Source: Pseudonocardia benzenivorans CB1190
GTDB taxonomy: Bacteria; Actinomycetota; Actinomycetes; Mycobacteriales; Pseudonocardiaceae
Length of the DNA stretch: 64,000 nt
Direction of reading: 5' to 3'
Assembly (NCBI RefSeq): GCF_000196675.2
Contig: NC_015312.1
Coordinates: 2,294,001-2,358,000, forward strand
A program made the position numbers and the translations under genes. Numbering within the stretch: position 1 is the first letter of the stretch; each line of letters opens with the position of its first letter. Below are positions 25,128 through 33,650 of this stretch, in pieces. Under the pieces are notes generated by a model. The model was not told the origin of the DNA and did no database searches. It saw only the letters and a list, made by a program, of their open reading frames with translations.

Positions 25128-26227
25128 GCCCGCTCCTGTCCGGCGAAGGCGGGCAGGACCTGCTCGGCCATCAGTTCCATCTGGGCGACGACGGCCTCGA
25201 TGGGCTGGCCCCAGGCGATCAGGCAGGCGAGGTGGTCGACGCCCATGGCCTCCATCTGCTTGAACCGCTCGATCATCTTGTCCGCGGTGGTGAGGACCGG
25301 GTCGGAGTACTTCTCCCAGAGGCCTTCCGAGGACGGCGACTCGTTCGCGGGCACGACGCGGCCGGCCTCCACGAACTCGATCTTCTCGCCCGTGCCACGC
25401 GCCTTGAGGCGGTCCTCACGGGTGCCCTGGCTGACGGTCTGGGTGAGCGCGAGGTAGTGGTTGTACTCGCTGACCATGTCGTCGAAGAACTCGAGCGCGT
25501 CGGTCTCGGTCCGGCCCAGCCAGGTGTGCCGGTAGACCATGACTTCGCCGCGCGGCGAGCCGCTCTCGGCGGCCGCGGTGTTGAAGGCCTCCAGGAGCGC
25601 CTCGAGGTCCCCGTGCGGCTCGAAGTTGCCCCAGTTGGGCGCGGTGAGCAGGTTGTGCCCCTGCGCGGCCACCTTCCGCACGCCGTCGACACTCTGCGAG
25701 GCGACCCACAGGTCGGGGCCGGGCTGCGAGGCGGGCTTGGGCACGAGCGTGGTGCGCGGGAACGAGAAGTAGCGGCCCTCGTAGGTCACGTTGTCCTCGA
25801 CCCACACCTTCTGGATGATCTCCAGCGCCTCCTCGTAGATCTCCCGCGACTTGGCCGGGTCCACCCCGATCCGGTCCAGCTGGTAACGGCCGCCACCACG
25901 GGCCACACCGATACCCACCCGACCCGGGGCCAGGTGGTCGAGCATCGCCATCTCCGACGCGATCAGCAGCGGGTTGTAGCTCGGGAGCACCACCACGCCC
26001 GGCAGGATCCGCAGCCGCGTGGTGCGGGCCGCCGCGAGCGCCGCGAAAGCCAGCGCGCTGGGGTTCGCGACGTAGTTCTGGAACACGTTCTCGTTGATCG
26101 CGACGCCCTCGAAACCGAGCCGCTCGGCGGTGTCGACGATCGTCAACATGTCCTGCAGCAGCTCGCCCCACGGGCGATCCATGTCCGAGTAGAAGAAGGG
26201 CGTCGTCACCCAGAACTTCAATGCCAT
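25124..26227 (-). CDS. LLM class flavin-dependent monooxygenase, copy 2
   Basis: 367 aa, identical to the protein at 18909 up to the last few residues, where GQERA replaces EDRTPSRV. The upstream region contains no TAGAAACG palindrome, so regulation differs from copy 1. It is coupled to the NIPSNAP gene by a GTGA overlap. The start ATG at 26227 follows GGAGTGAG. Confidence 0.85.
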   Translation of the reverse strand: MALKFWVTTPFFYSDMDRPWGELLQDMLTIVDTAERLGFEGVAINENVFQNYVANPSALAFAALAAARTTRLRILPGVVVLPSYNPLLIASEMAMLDHLAPGRVGIGVARGGGRYQLDRIGVDPAKSREIYEEALEIIQKVWVEDNVTYEGRYFSFPRTTLVPKPASQPGPDLWVASQSVDGVRKVAAQGHNLLTAPNWGNFEPHGDLEALLEAFNTAAAESGSPRGEVMVYRHTWLGRTETDALEFFDDMVSEYNHYLALTQTVSQGTREDRLKARGTGEKIEFVEAGRVVPANESPSSEGLWEKYSDPVLTTADKMIERFKQMEAMGVDHLACLIAWGQPIEAVVAQMELMAEQVLPAFAGQERA

Positions 26228-26228
26228 G
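25141..26228. repeat. LLM repeat, copy 2 (inverted partner 18908-19995)
   Basis: The 1088-bp inverted partner of 18908-19995. Shared sequence starts at the C before the ATG and ends in the final codons. Confidence 0.85.
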
Positions 26229-26367
26229 ACTCACTCCATTATCGAGAACCGTGTGTGACGAGGAAGGAACGGACGAGGTCGAATCCGACGCCCCGCAGAC
26301 CAGCGCTCGGGAATGGCCGGGTAGCAGGGTGCGCTCGGGCGTCGAGGGCGGTCGTGCGTGGGTGTGG

Positions 26368-27360
26368 TCATCTGGCCTGTGCCGACTCCTTCAGGGAGTT
26401 GACCCAGAAGGGGTTGGTGAGCAGGAGCCGTCCGATCGCGACGAGGTCGCAGTCCCCGCCGGCGAGCGCGGCTTCGGCTGATTCTGCGCTGCTGATGCCG
26501 CCGGCGACGATGGTCGGCACACCAGTGCGTTCGCGGACCTGTGCGGCGAGGTCGCGGAAGTCGACCGGGATCTCGAACGATGACGCGCCCTCGACCGCGC
26601 CGCCGGCCGCGGCGTCGATGGCATCGCAGCCGGCCCGGCTGAGCTGATTGATGACCGGGATGGCGTCGTCGGCATGCCAGCCGCCGTCGGCGAGGTCGTC
26701 GATCGCCAGCCGGACGAACAGCGGCATTCCCGGCCCGCAGGTTGCGCGTACCCGTTCCACGATTTCCAGCAGGACGCGACTGTTGGCCTCGGGGCCGCCG
26801 CCGTACGGGCCTGAGCGGTGGTTGGTCAGCGGCGAGAGGAACTCGTGAATGAGGTACCCGTGCGAGGCGTGGATCTCGATCACGTCGACGCCGACCTGAC
26901 TCGCCCTGGCTGCGGCCTGCCCGAACGCAGCGACCAGGTCGCCGATCTCCTCGTCGGTCAGCGTGTGGGGCTGGTGGCTCGAGGCGTTGAAGGGTGCCCC
27001 GGTAGCACCCACGACCGGGTTGAGCGCGTCGCCGTCGGCGAAGGCCTTCCGCCCGGTGTGCCCGAGCTGCACACCGACCTTGGCCCCCTGCTCGTGGCAG
27101 AACTCCACGATGGGCGCCAGCGCCGCGGCCTGCTCGTCGGTGTAGAGACCCAGAGCACCGCTGTGGCCGCGGCCCTCGGGCGAGACCGCGGAGTCCTCGA
27201 TCATCACCAGCCCGACACCACCGACCGCGCGCGAGCCGTAGTGCACCAGATGCCAACTATTCGCGCACCCGGTCTCGTCAGCGGAGCGCTGCGACATCGG
27301 TGCCATGACGACCCGATTCGGCAGCTCCAGGCCCCGGACTTCGAGGGGGTCGAGCAACAT
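26368..27360 (-). CDS. Old-yellow-enzyme family NADH:flavin oxidoreductase
   Basis: 330 aa FMN TIM barrel. LELPNRVVMAPMSQ at the N-terminus, VQLGHTGRKA, the active-site segment IEIHASHGYLIHEFLSP, a FVRLAIDD strand and the FMN phosphate region TIVAGGISS are seen; the C-terminus has DLVAIGRLLLTNPF. It resembles YqjM/2,4-dienoyl-CoA-reductase-like OYEs that reduce activated double bonds. The ATG at 27360 follows AAGGAGA. It is transcribed in the same direction as LLM copy 2, with a 140-bp gap. Confidence 0.85.
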   Translation of the reverse strand: MLLDPLEVRGLELPNRVVMAPMSQRSADETGCANSWHLVHYGSRAVGGVGLVMIEDSAVSPEGRGHSGALGLYTDEQAAALAPIVEFCHEQGAKVGVQLGHTGRKAFADGDALNPVVGATGAPFNASSHQPHTLTDEEIGDLVAAFGQAAARASQVGVDVIEIHASHGYLIHEFLSPLTNHRSGPYGGGPEANSRVLLEIVERVRATCGPGMPLFVRLAIDDLADGGWHADDAIPVINQLSRAGCDAIDAAAGGAVEGASSFEIPVDFRDLAAQVRERTGVPTIVAGGISSAESAEAALAGGDCDLVAIGRLLLTNPFWVNSLKESAQAR

Positions 27361-27578
27361 GAGCGTCTCCTTGAACCGTAGGCGGTCGGGCAGCCGACCG
27401 GTCAGAAGATGTGGTGGGAACCGTCGGACGACGTGCTGGCCGAGCCACCCACCTCGATCTGAGCGATCGACGAAGCAAGGCGCTCGGCACACGACAACTG
27501 CTGCACCGACCACTCACCGCACTGAACAGCGCATATCGGCGGCGAACCGGGCGAACCGTCATCCGGGACCATGTCGCC

Positions 27579-27773
27579 GGGTTCCCGCCCCCGGACGAGG
27601 GCGGCAGGCATCGGAGCACACGGGATGCCGATTGTGTGCCGCACCATGAGGGTCACCGCGTTCACGGTGATCAGAAAGCCTGCCGCGATCAGATCGCCCC
27701 CGTTCTCGCGGACATGGTCATCGGCGACCACGACCAGCCCACCTGACGCACGCGCCTCATCGGCCGAACGCAC
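27579..27773 (-). pseudogene. RibB (DHBP synthase) fossil
   Basis: In one minus-strand frame: LVVVADDHVRENGGDLIAAG and TLMVRHTIGIPCAPMP, matching the RibB signature VVVVDDEDRENEGDLI...FMVRHTSGIVCVPM. The acidic Mg-binding DEDRENEG has become DDHVRENG, and no full-length frame exists. It is a decayed riboflavin-biosynthesis gene next to FMN enzymes. Confidence 0.6.
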
Positions 27774-28230
27774 TGGCTGAGCAGCGCGCTGCAGCTCCCT
27801 GGGCCTACGGACCACGTGAGGATCCCACCCTTCGCGTTGAACCGACCTGCACATGGCGACCACCTCGGTGTGCGTCACGGGTCGGACTTCCTGACGAGCT
27901 CACCGCCCCGCCGAGCTTCCCGGGCTACTTTGAACAAACGTCCAATATGGCGACTGAGTATGGGCATCCCTCGACGGTCTGTCAACAGCCGATCGGTCGT
28001 GCGCGCGAACACCAGCGGTGACGAAGCGCCCGGCGGGTCGCTGGGGCTGCGCGTCTGGGCTCCAGAGTGCGCAGAGTCACCGCGCGTCTGTTCGGCAGGC
28101 TTACGTGCATCCGATCGTGATTGCGTACGGGGTGACGACCCAGCGCCTCCCGACCGGCCGTCCGGTTTACGAGGCCCCCGGGTCGCGCCCCGGCGGCACA
28201 TCGTCCAGCCGCTCGGCCTCTGGTGTCCGG

Positions 28231-28244
28231 TGGAAACGTTCCTT
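28231..28244. promoter_or_regulatory. Distal LacI operator of thuA copy 2
   Basis: TGGAAACGTTCCTT, 11 of 14 matches, about 110 bp upstream of the start at 28352. Confidence 0.5.
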
Positions 28245-28321
28245 GGGCCTTGTCGGTTCTCCTGGATCTGGCTACTTTCAGCTCGGTAAGGCCGCGAACC
28301 AGGCGATAGGTACGTCCCAAG

Positions 28322-28335
28322 TAGAAACGTTTACT
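28322..28335. promoter_or_regulatory. Proximal LacI operator of thuA copy 2
   Basis: TAGAAACGTTTACT, with the first 11 bases perfect, 17 bp before the start codon. The upstream regions of the two thuA copies otherwise differ, so the operator is conserved independently of the gene repeat. Confidence 0.6.
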
Positions 28336-28339
28336 CGGA

Positions 28340-29151
28340 AGAGGAGGGCATGTGCCCGACATCCTGAGTTTCCCGCCGTTGCGCGTCCTGGTCGCGGGTG
28401 AGTCCTGGATCAAGCACACGATCCATATGAAGGGCTTCGATCAGTTCCACTCCACCGAGTATGAGGAGGGCGCCGGTGTCTTCCTGGACTGTGTGCGGGC
28501 GGCGGGTCATGAGTTGACGTATGTGCGGGGACACGAGATCAGTGCGTTGTTCCCGAAGACGGCGGAGGCGCTCGACGCGTTCGACGTGGTTGTGATCTCT
28601 GATATCGGGTCGAACTCGTTCCTGTTGCCGGACGAGACGTTCCTGCGTTCGGAGAAGTCTCCGAACAAGCTCTCGCTGGTGGCGGATTATGTGGGCCGTG
28701 GTGGTGGGCTGGTGATGGTCGGGGGGTACCTGTCGTTCACCGGGATCGACGGGAAGGCGCGTTATGGGATGAGCCCGTTGGCGGAGGTGTTGCCGGTGGG
28801 CTTGATGGCCACCGACGACCGGGTTGAGGTTTCTGACGGGTTGAAGGTGGACGTGTGCGATCCGGCTCACCCGGTGTTGGGCGGCACGCCGGCGGAGTGG
28901 CCGATGTTGCTGGGCTACAACCGGACGTTCCCGAAGGAGGGTTCCACTGTGGTGGCGCGGGCTGGTGATGACCCGTTGCTGGTGGTGGGGGAGTACGGCC
29001 GGGGTCGGTCTGTGGCTTTCGCCTCGGACCTTGCTCCGCACTGGGCTCCGCCGGAGTTCGTGGAGTGGGAGCACTATGCGGTTCTGTGGACGTCGATACT
29101 GTCCTGGGCCGCGGGTGGTTCCCGAGGTCAGTGAGAGCCCCTGAGAGCCCC
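28340..29151. repeat. thuA repeat, copy 2 (direct partner 14981-15792)
   Basis: 812 bp, same orientation as copy 1, with only one silent difference noticed. It carries two rather than four units of the trailing TGAGAGCCCC repeat. Confidence 0.85.
28352..29134 (+). CDS. ThuA/GATase1-like protein (DUF1355), copy 2
   Basis: 260 aa, identical in sequence to the protein at 14993. The GTG start follows the same GAGGAGGG. Unlike copy 1 it is not followed by intact lacI, ribokinase and prs: only remnants of lacI and of a cupin follow. Two operators lie upstream, so it should be co-regulated with the core. Confidence 0.78.
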   Translation: MPDILSFPPLRVLVAGESWIKHTIHMKGFDQFHSTEYEEGAGVFLDCVRAAGHELTYVRGHEISALFPKTAEALDAFDVVVISDIGSNSFLLPDETFLRSEKSPNKLSLVADYVGRGGGLVMVGGYLSFTGIDGKARYGMSPLAEVLPVGLMATDDRVEVSDGLKVDVCDPAHPVLGGTPAEWPMLLGYNRTFPKEGSTVVARAGDDPLLVVGEYGRGRSVAFASDLAPHWAPPEFVEWEHYAVLWTSILSWAAGGSRGQ

Positions 29152-29159
29152 GAGGTGAC

Positions 29160-29275
29160 GTGATCGGCACAAATGATCTGAGTGCGATCGCGGTGATGGA
29201 GCACATTCGCGAGGCCGGGCCGCGCATCCGGGGGACATGGCGTCGTCGGCGTCGACGACTTCCCCGAACGACCTG
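29160..29275 (+). pseudogene. LacI regulator fossil (internal segment)
   Basis: The frame IGTNDLSAIAVMEHIREAGP corresponds to ICMNDLMAIGAMEHLREAGL in the intact LacI, followed by a frameshift and a GVDDF-like remnant of VVGFDDLP. About two thirds of the gene is deleted between thuA and this piece. Confidence 0.75.
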
Positions 29276-29294
29276 CGTTTCCAAGGGGAGGACC

Positions 29295-29520
29295 CTGAAC
29301 CAGCTCCTGGGGGACGCCCTCCCGGCCGAACTCGAGTGGCGCCGAAGGATTCGTGGTGATCGAGGGCGAGACGGAAATCGCCAACCACAGCATCGGCGAC
29401 ACAAGCGTGATCGAGCCCGGCGCCGGCGTTCGGCTGTTCGCAGCAAAGTCGAACACCTGGCGGACGATCGAGCGGCTCCGCAAGCCTTCCTTCCACGTGC
29501 GAACCCCGGCAGGAAGCGGC
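29295..29520 (+). pseudogene. Cupin fossil
   Basis: LNQLLGDALPAELEW matches VSQLLGNAFSAELDW of the cupin at 11413. After a deletion of about 40 codons and a frame change, VIEGETEIA, IEPGAGVRLFAA and NTWRTIERLRK follow. It is non-functional. Confidence 0.75.
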
Positions 29521-29656
29521 GTCGTCGGTCGGGGTCGAAATGCTTCGTATCTCGCACAACGACGTGGCCTACGACCTGCCGGGTGTTCGCTCTCGAGGGT
29601 GGCCGCCCAACTCGTGATCAGGGAGAGGGTCGGCGGTGGCCGACCGGTCGTGGCCG

Positions 29657-29848
29657 TCAGGAGTGCGGGCTGGGGACATCGGTGGCCTTCTTCACCGCGT
29701 GCCCGTCGAACTGGTTGCGCAGCGCCGCGATCGCCTTCACGGCGGGGGAGACGCCCTGGTGGGAGGCAAAGCGTGCGAGCAGCGAGCCTGCGACCAGCGG
29801 TGAGGCCTCCACGAGCTCGCAGCGCTCGGTGTGGGCCTGCAGCTGGGC
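29657..29848 (-). pseudogene. 6-phosphogluconate dehydrogenase fossil (C-terminus)
   Basis: The minus-strand frame LLARFASHQGVSPAVKAIAALRNQFDGHAVK (in two pieces: LLARFASHQGVSPAVKA and IAALRNQFDGHAVK) matches the C-terminal signature of short actinobacterial 6PGDH, ARFASR...ALRNQFGGHAVK. No N-terminal NADP domain is present, so it is a truncated remnant just downstream of the LOG gene. Confidence 0.6.
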
Positions 29849-29861
29849 GCCCGTGGTTCTG

Positions 29862-30446
29862 CTATTCCACCGGCTTCCAGCGCTGGCCATCTAGTGGCTC
29901 CCAACGACGGAGTGCGTCAAGTAGCGTCTCGGGCTCGACCCCGTCGAGAACGAGGCTTCGGTCGGCTGGACGGATGAATCCCTCGCCGACGGCGTGGTCG
30001 AGAAATTCGAGGAACTTCTGGTAGTACCTGGCGGTGTTGAGCAGGCCTGTCGGTTTGGTGTGCAGTCCGAGTTGTGACCAGGTCAGAGCCTCGGCGAACT
30101 CCTCGAGTGTGCCCAACCCGCCCGGTAGCGCCACGAAGCCGTCGGCGAGTTCCACCATCTTTGCCTTGCGTTCGTGCATGGACTCGACGACGTGCAGCTC
30201 AGTGAGGCCCGTGTGGGCCATCTCCTCACCGACCTGGTGCTCGGGAATGACCCCGATCGCTGATCCACCGGCGTCGAGGACGGCATCTGCGAGCACGCCC
30301 ATGGTTCCGACGCTGGCGCCGCCGTAGACGAGCGTGACGCGCTCCTTCGCGAGGAGGCGTCCCAACTCTCGCGCGGCGTGGACATAACCGCTATCTCTGC
30401 CGGTGTTCGATCCGCAGAAGACGCACAAGCTGTTGATCGCTACCAT
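29862..30446 (-). CDS. LOG-family nucleoside 5'-monophosphate phosphoribohydrolase
   Basis: 194 aa Rossmann-like protein. SLCVFCGSNTG at the start, LVYGGASVGTMGVLADA, the catalytic-Arg region MHERKAKM and the signature PGGLGTLEEFAEALTW identify the LOG (Lonely Guy) family. LOG enzymes cleave the N-glycosidic bond of a base ribonucleotide, releasing free base and ribose 5-phosphate. In this island that is the reverse-type counterpart of the nadV-like ligation and would return ribose 5-phosphate to prs. The same fold was formerly misnamed lysine decarboxylase. It is full length. Confidence 0.85.
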   Translation of the reverse strand: MVAINSLCVFCGSNTGRDSGYVHAARELGRLLAKERVTLVYGGASVGTMGVLADAVLDAGGSAIGVIPEHQVGEEMAHTGLTELHVVESMHERKAKMVELADGFVALPGGLGTLEEFAEALTWSQLGLHTKPTGLLNTARYYQKFLEFLDHAVGEGFIRPADRSLVLDGVEPETLLDALRRWEPLDGQRWKPVE

Positions 30447-30559
30447 GGTCCCGATCCTTCGGTGTCGCTTTTGTCTACCATTGACTGGTGCTTGGCCACG
30501 ACAGGGCCGGCTGATGCAGGTTCGCCTTCGGCCCGTCTCGTAGGCATGTGGTGCCCCTT

Positions 30560-30830
30560 TGGGCCCGGTAGGACGTCCCGGTGGCGGGAGTTTCGTTCAT
30601 CGCCTCCCCGGACCCGATCCCAATGATCACTCGGCCCGGGTTCAGCGCGCCGAGAGTGCCGAAGGCGTGCGCCACGATCGACAGGGCTCGACACAACGTC
30701 GGGATGAGCACGACGGTAGCCGGAACCGCGCGGGAGGCCGCCACACCCGGTACGTCGAGCCAGGCAGCGCGTTCGGCGCCTGGACACCGTGGTGACGCCA
30801 GGGCTGGAACCGATCGGAGACCGGGACGGT
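30560..30830 (-). pseudogene. F420-dependent LLM (glucose-6-phosphate dehydrogenase-like) fossil
   Basis: Across two minus-strand frames: VSDRFQPWRHHG, then AHAFGTLGALNPGRVIIGIG and SGEAMNE. These correspond to SDHFQPWRHHGGHAPF and [28 protein letters not shown] of FGD-type F420-dependent dehydrogenases. The frameshift and truncation make it a pseudogene. Confidence 0.6.
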
Positions 30831-30929
30831 GTCAGGCCGAGGTCCTCGGCCTCCACGTCGGTGCGCTGTCGAGAAGCTGGCGGCCCAGGCGTAGGCGTCG
30901 CGGATGTCGTCTTCGTGTCGCGGATCGAG

Positions 30930-31240
30930 GGCAGCCACATGTCGGGAAAACGCATGGCACCTCCGCTGAAGCACACGGTCGCGTACTCACCTCGGTCGCC
31001 GATGCCGGCGAACACCTCGCGCCCGCTGTCGATCCGGGCGGACGCGGCGTCGATCTCCTCCTCGCTGACGTCGGCCCACAGCGGAAGCATCGGCTCCCAG
31101 AAGGCGACGCCACTGAACTCGCCGCGAACCCACGCACGTTCGATCGGTCGGCGGCCTCGAACGTGCCGAGGTGCCTGGCCGGCTCCACCGAGCCGGCGCC
31201 CGGGGGAAGCGTTCCGTCCATGTCGACGATGTGCGGGTGT
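30930..31240 (-). pseudogene. HAD phosphatase fossil
   Basis: HIVDMDGTLPPGAGSVEPAR and HLGTFEAAD match HVFDMDGTLLRGAATVELSR and HLGTFEVAD of the intact HAD enzyme at 23935. After a frameshift FWEPMLPLWADVSEEEIDAA matches FWESVLPLWMDASDAEIDAA. It lies downstream of nadV copy 2 on the same strand. Confidence 0.75.
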
Positions 31241-31272
31241 CGGCCATCGGCTCGAGGTCTCCCAACCGGGAT

Positions 31273-31311
31273 GGCGCCGTCGTGGCCCGGGGGGTGGGCC
31301 ACGACGGCGCC
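31273..31311 (-). terminator. Strong hairpin terminator of nadV copy 2
   Basis: A perfect 16-bp inverted repeat: GGCGCCGTCGTGGCCC at 31273-31288 and GGGCCACGACGGCGCC at 31296-31311, with a 7-nt loop, 36 bp past the nadV stop. There is no U-tract, as is common for actinobacterial terminators. Confidence 0.8.
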
Positions 31312-31347
31312 TTGGCCTGCAGTGGTTCGCACCGCAGCGGGCCTCGG

Positions 31348-32808
31348 TCAGGGCCGGGCGGTCACGGCGGTCTCGTCGGAGACGGTGCGCATCTGACCGA
31401 CGTGGTCGATGTAGTAGGACTCGGGGACCTCCTTCTCGCTGTTCGCGATCAGCTCGGTGAAGTCCCACTTCTTGAGCAGCTTGCCGTCACGGAACACCGG
31501 CTGCAGCACGTTCTCCGACTCGGGGATCGAGCCCTTCGGCACGGTGGTGTACACGCCGTTGTCGTGCTTGAGAGCCAGCCGGCCCTTCTTCGACACCTTG
31601 AACGCCGCACCCGTCGGCGACTTGGCGATGTCGCGCCACTGGCCGTTCACACACACCGCCGAGGCCTTCTGACCGAAGTTCATCGTGTCGCGGTTCCAGT
31701 GCTGCAGCAGCCCACCACCCATCCCGAAGACCGCGTTGTCGGCGGCCAGGCCTCGGCGCTCGAGCTCCATGTAGACCTGCGGCAGCGAGTGGAAGTTCAC
31801 CCCGTCGCCCTGCACGACCCGGATGAACGGGGGCAGAACCTTGAAGCCCTTCGAGTTCACGGTGTGACCGAACGCGTCCATGAGCCACTCGGTGGTATCG
31901 GCGGTGACCTGGACGATGTCGCCGGAGTCAGGACGGATCCCGACCAGACCGGGGAAGTTCTGGATCTGCTCCTTGAGCTCGATCCCGATGATCTTCTTGA
32001 CGCAGTGCTCGTGGTCGTAGGTGTCGGTGAGCAGCAGCGCGACGCCATTGGAGGCGTACACGTCGAGCATGTTACGCAGAGCGTCGGCCTCGTGCTCGCG
32101 GCCCCAGGCACAGAACCCGGCGTGCTCGGAGTTCGGCCCGGAGTTGGAGACCTTGCCGGCGTTGTAGAAGCGCTTCGCCGCCAAGATGCCCGGCACCGTG
32201 TCGGACTGGTCGAAGTTGACCAGGTGCGCCAGACCACCGAGGGCCGCGGACTGCTGGGAGCTGACCCCACGGGCACCGTAGTCGTGCAGGATGTTGCGGA
32301 TCAGCTGCGGATTGTCCGAGGTCCGCGCGAGCGCCTCCTTGATGACCATCTTGGACAACCAGCTGACCGTACCGATGGTGCTCGGGTACCAGACCGCACG
32401 CAGCAGCGCGGTCTCGAAGAAACTGGTGGCCCAGAAGTACTTCGGATCGGTGTTGATCACCTGCACCAGCACGTTGCGTGCCGGAAGGACGGTGCCCTCC
32501 GGAACCGCCTCGATCTCCACCGGCAGGTAGCCGCCATGATCGTTCAGAATGCCCAGCCAGTTCTCCCGGTTGAAATGCATCCCCTGCTCACGGACCACGA
32601 ACTCGGCCTCGTCGATGTCCTCGAGCGTGACCGGACGCATCAGATACTCACGCAAGAACGCCTGAAGCCCGACGAACTGCACGACCGGCCACTCACCACC
32701 GCGCGACTCGATGTAACTCGACACGTACTCGGTGCCCGGAGGATAGAGCGGGTAGTGACAGTGCTTGTAGTTGTCCGTATTGATGATCAGGTTGTCGAGA
32801 TACCCCAT
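31348..32808 (-). CDS. nadV: Nicotinamide phosphoribosyltransferase-like protein, copy 2
   Basis: 486 aa, same sequence as the copy at 8771 except for the last few residues (TARP instead of SA). All active-site features are kept: NFDQSDT, SEHAGFCAWG and RPDSGD. The start at 32808 is chosen because the shared repeat begins there; an upstream GTG (32820) adds four residues. It stands alone: a strong hairpin and a decayed HAD gene follow. Two operators precede it at spacings similar to copy 1. Confidence 0.85.
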   Translation of the reverse strand: MGYLDNLIINTDNYKHCHYPLYPPGTEYVSSYIESRGGEWPVVQFVGLQAFLREYLMRPVTLEDIDEAEFVVREQGMHFNRENWLGILNDHGGYLPVEIEAVPEGTVLPARNVLVQVINTDPKYFWATSFFETALLRAVWYPSTIGTVSWLSKMVIKEALARTSDNPQLIRNILHDYGARGVSSQQSAALGGLAHLVNFDQSDTVPGILAAKRFYNAGKVSNSGPNSEHAGFCAWGREHEADALRNMLDVYASNGVALLLTDTYDHEHCVKKIIGIELKEQIQNFPGLVGIRPDSGDIVQVTADTTEWLMDAFGHTVNSKGFKVLPPFIRVVQGDGVNFHSLPQVYMELERRGLAADNAVFGMGGGLLQHWNRDTMNFGQKASAVCVNGQWRDIAKSPTGAAFKVSKKGRLALKHDNGVYTTVPKGSIPESENVLQPVFRDGKLLKKWDFTELIANSEKEVPESYYIDHVGQMRTVSDETAVTARP

Positions 32809-32810
32809 CG
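31364..32810. repeat. nadV repeat, copy 2 (inverted partner 8769-10215)
   Basis: The 1447-bp inverted partner of 8769-10215. Even out-of-frame translations agree between the copies, so the DNA is identical or nearly identical. Confidence 0.85.
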
Positions 32811-32827
32811 GCTCGTCCACCTTCCGC

Positions 32828-32841
32828 GAGAGTCGTTTCTA
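32828..32841. promoter_or_regulatory. Proximal LacI operator of nadV copy 2
   Basis: On the minus strand TAGAAACGACTCTC, the same 14 bases as at 8743-8756, 20 bp before the start codon. Confidence 0.6.
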
Positions 32842-32973
32842 CCGGCCTGCCGCGTTGACCGGAGCTGGCACGGGCGGGCACGAGGTGCGTGAAACCGAGG
32901 TTCTACGCGAACGTGCACCCTTGCGCACCCGCCTGGCCGACCGCTGGAGAGGTCGGCCTTCCCAGTAGCGGGA

Positions 32974-32987
32974 TTTTAACGTTTCTA
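32974..32987. promoter_or_regulatory. Distal LacI operator of nadV copy 2
   Basis: TTTTAACGTTTCTA, 11 of 14 matches. Its distance to the start (about 165 bp) is close to that of the distal site before copy 1. Confidence 0.5.
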
Positions 32988-33204
32988 CTGTGACCGTCAA
33001 CTCACCTCGGCTCAGATTGTGTGCCGTTCGGCGCGCGAGTGGGGGTCAGTGGCCGACCCCGGCGAACCAGATGCTGCCCTCAGCCGGAGATTTCTGGCCT
33101 GTTCAAGGCTGTTCGGCCCCTCCGAGCGGCGGGACGTGCTCCCGCTCCAGAAGCACGGCCGGGGAAGCGGGTCGGGTGCTCGGATCGCCCGCCCCCACCT
33201 GGAA

Positions 33205-33218
33205 TGCCATCGTTTCTA
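33205..33218. promoter_or_regulatory. Weak LacI operator-like site
   Basis: TGCCATCGTTTCTA keeps a perfect right arm CGTTTCTA, but the left arm is poor. It lies between nadV copy 2 and the thuA fossil. Confidence 0.35.
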
Positions 33219-33309
33219 GGCCGACGTGGGCTGCGCACGTGCGGCAAGCACTGGAGGAGCGGTCAGCCGGACGTCAGAACGTGTCGACCGCCCGCGCCGT
33301 GAGCATGCC

Positions 33310-33650
33310 CTCCCGGCGCCCCTTCATCCCGTACGGACATCACTGCGACGGTGTCCCGAACCGTGCCTTGCCGTCGATCCCGGTGAAGGGCAGGTAGCCG
33401 CCGACCCTCACCAGGCCCCCTGCCTGAGGTCCAGTCGCGCAGTAGGGCGAGCCGGCGGCCAGACTTGGGGAACTTCGACGAGATCTCGTGGCCGCGGACG
33501 TAGGTGACCTCGAAGCCTTCGCGGTCGAGCGCGGCCAGGAACTCGCCGGCGCCTTCCCCGTACTCGGTGTTGTGGAACCGGTCGAAGCCCTTCATGTGAA
33601 TCGTGTGCTCGAACCGCGACCCGCCGTCGAACAGTACGCGCGGCGGTCCC
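33310..33650 (-). pseudogene. ThuA/GATase1-like fossil (N-terminal half)
   Basis: The minus strand reads HTIHMKGFDRFHNTEYGEGA and VTYVRGHEISSKFPK, then in another frame VRVGGYLPFTGIDGKARFG. These match HTIHMKGFDQFHSTEYEEGA, LTYVRGHEISALFPK and VMVGGYLSFTGIDGKARYG. A deletion and a frameshift inactivate it. It is the fourth ThuA-like copy and more diverged than the two intact ones. Confidence 0.75.

Larger units (their letters stand above)
27774..28339. other. Intergenic region upstream of thuA copy 2
   Basis: No convincing gene. It holds two operator-like palindromes near its right end and a weak one at 27933-27946 (AACAAACGTCCAAT). Confidence 0.4.

Noticed and set aside
27933-27946. AACAAACGTCCAAT as a further LacI operator
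   Set aside because: Only about half of the palindrome positions match; chance similarity is likely.
29862-30446. Lysine decarboxylase annotation for the PGGLGTLEE protein
   Set aside because: The PGGxGTxxE motif and length identify LOG phosphoribohydrolases; the lysine decarboxylase name is a historical misannotation of this family.
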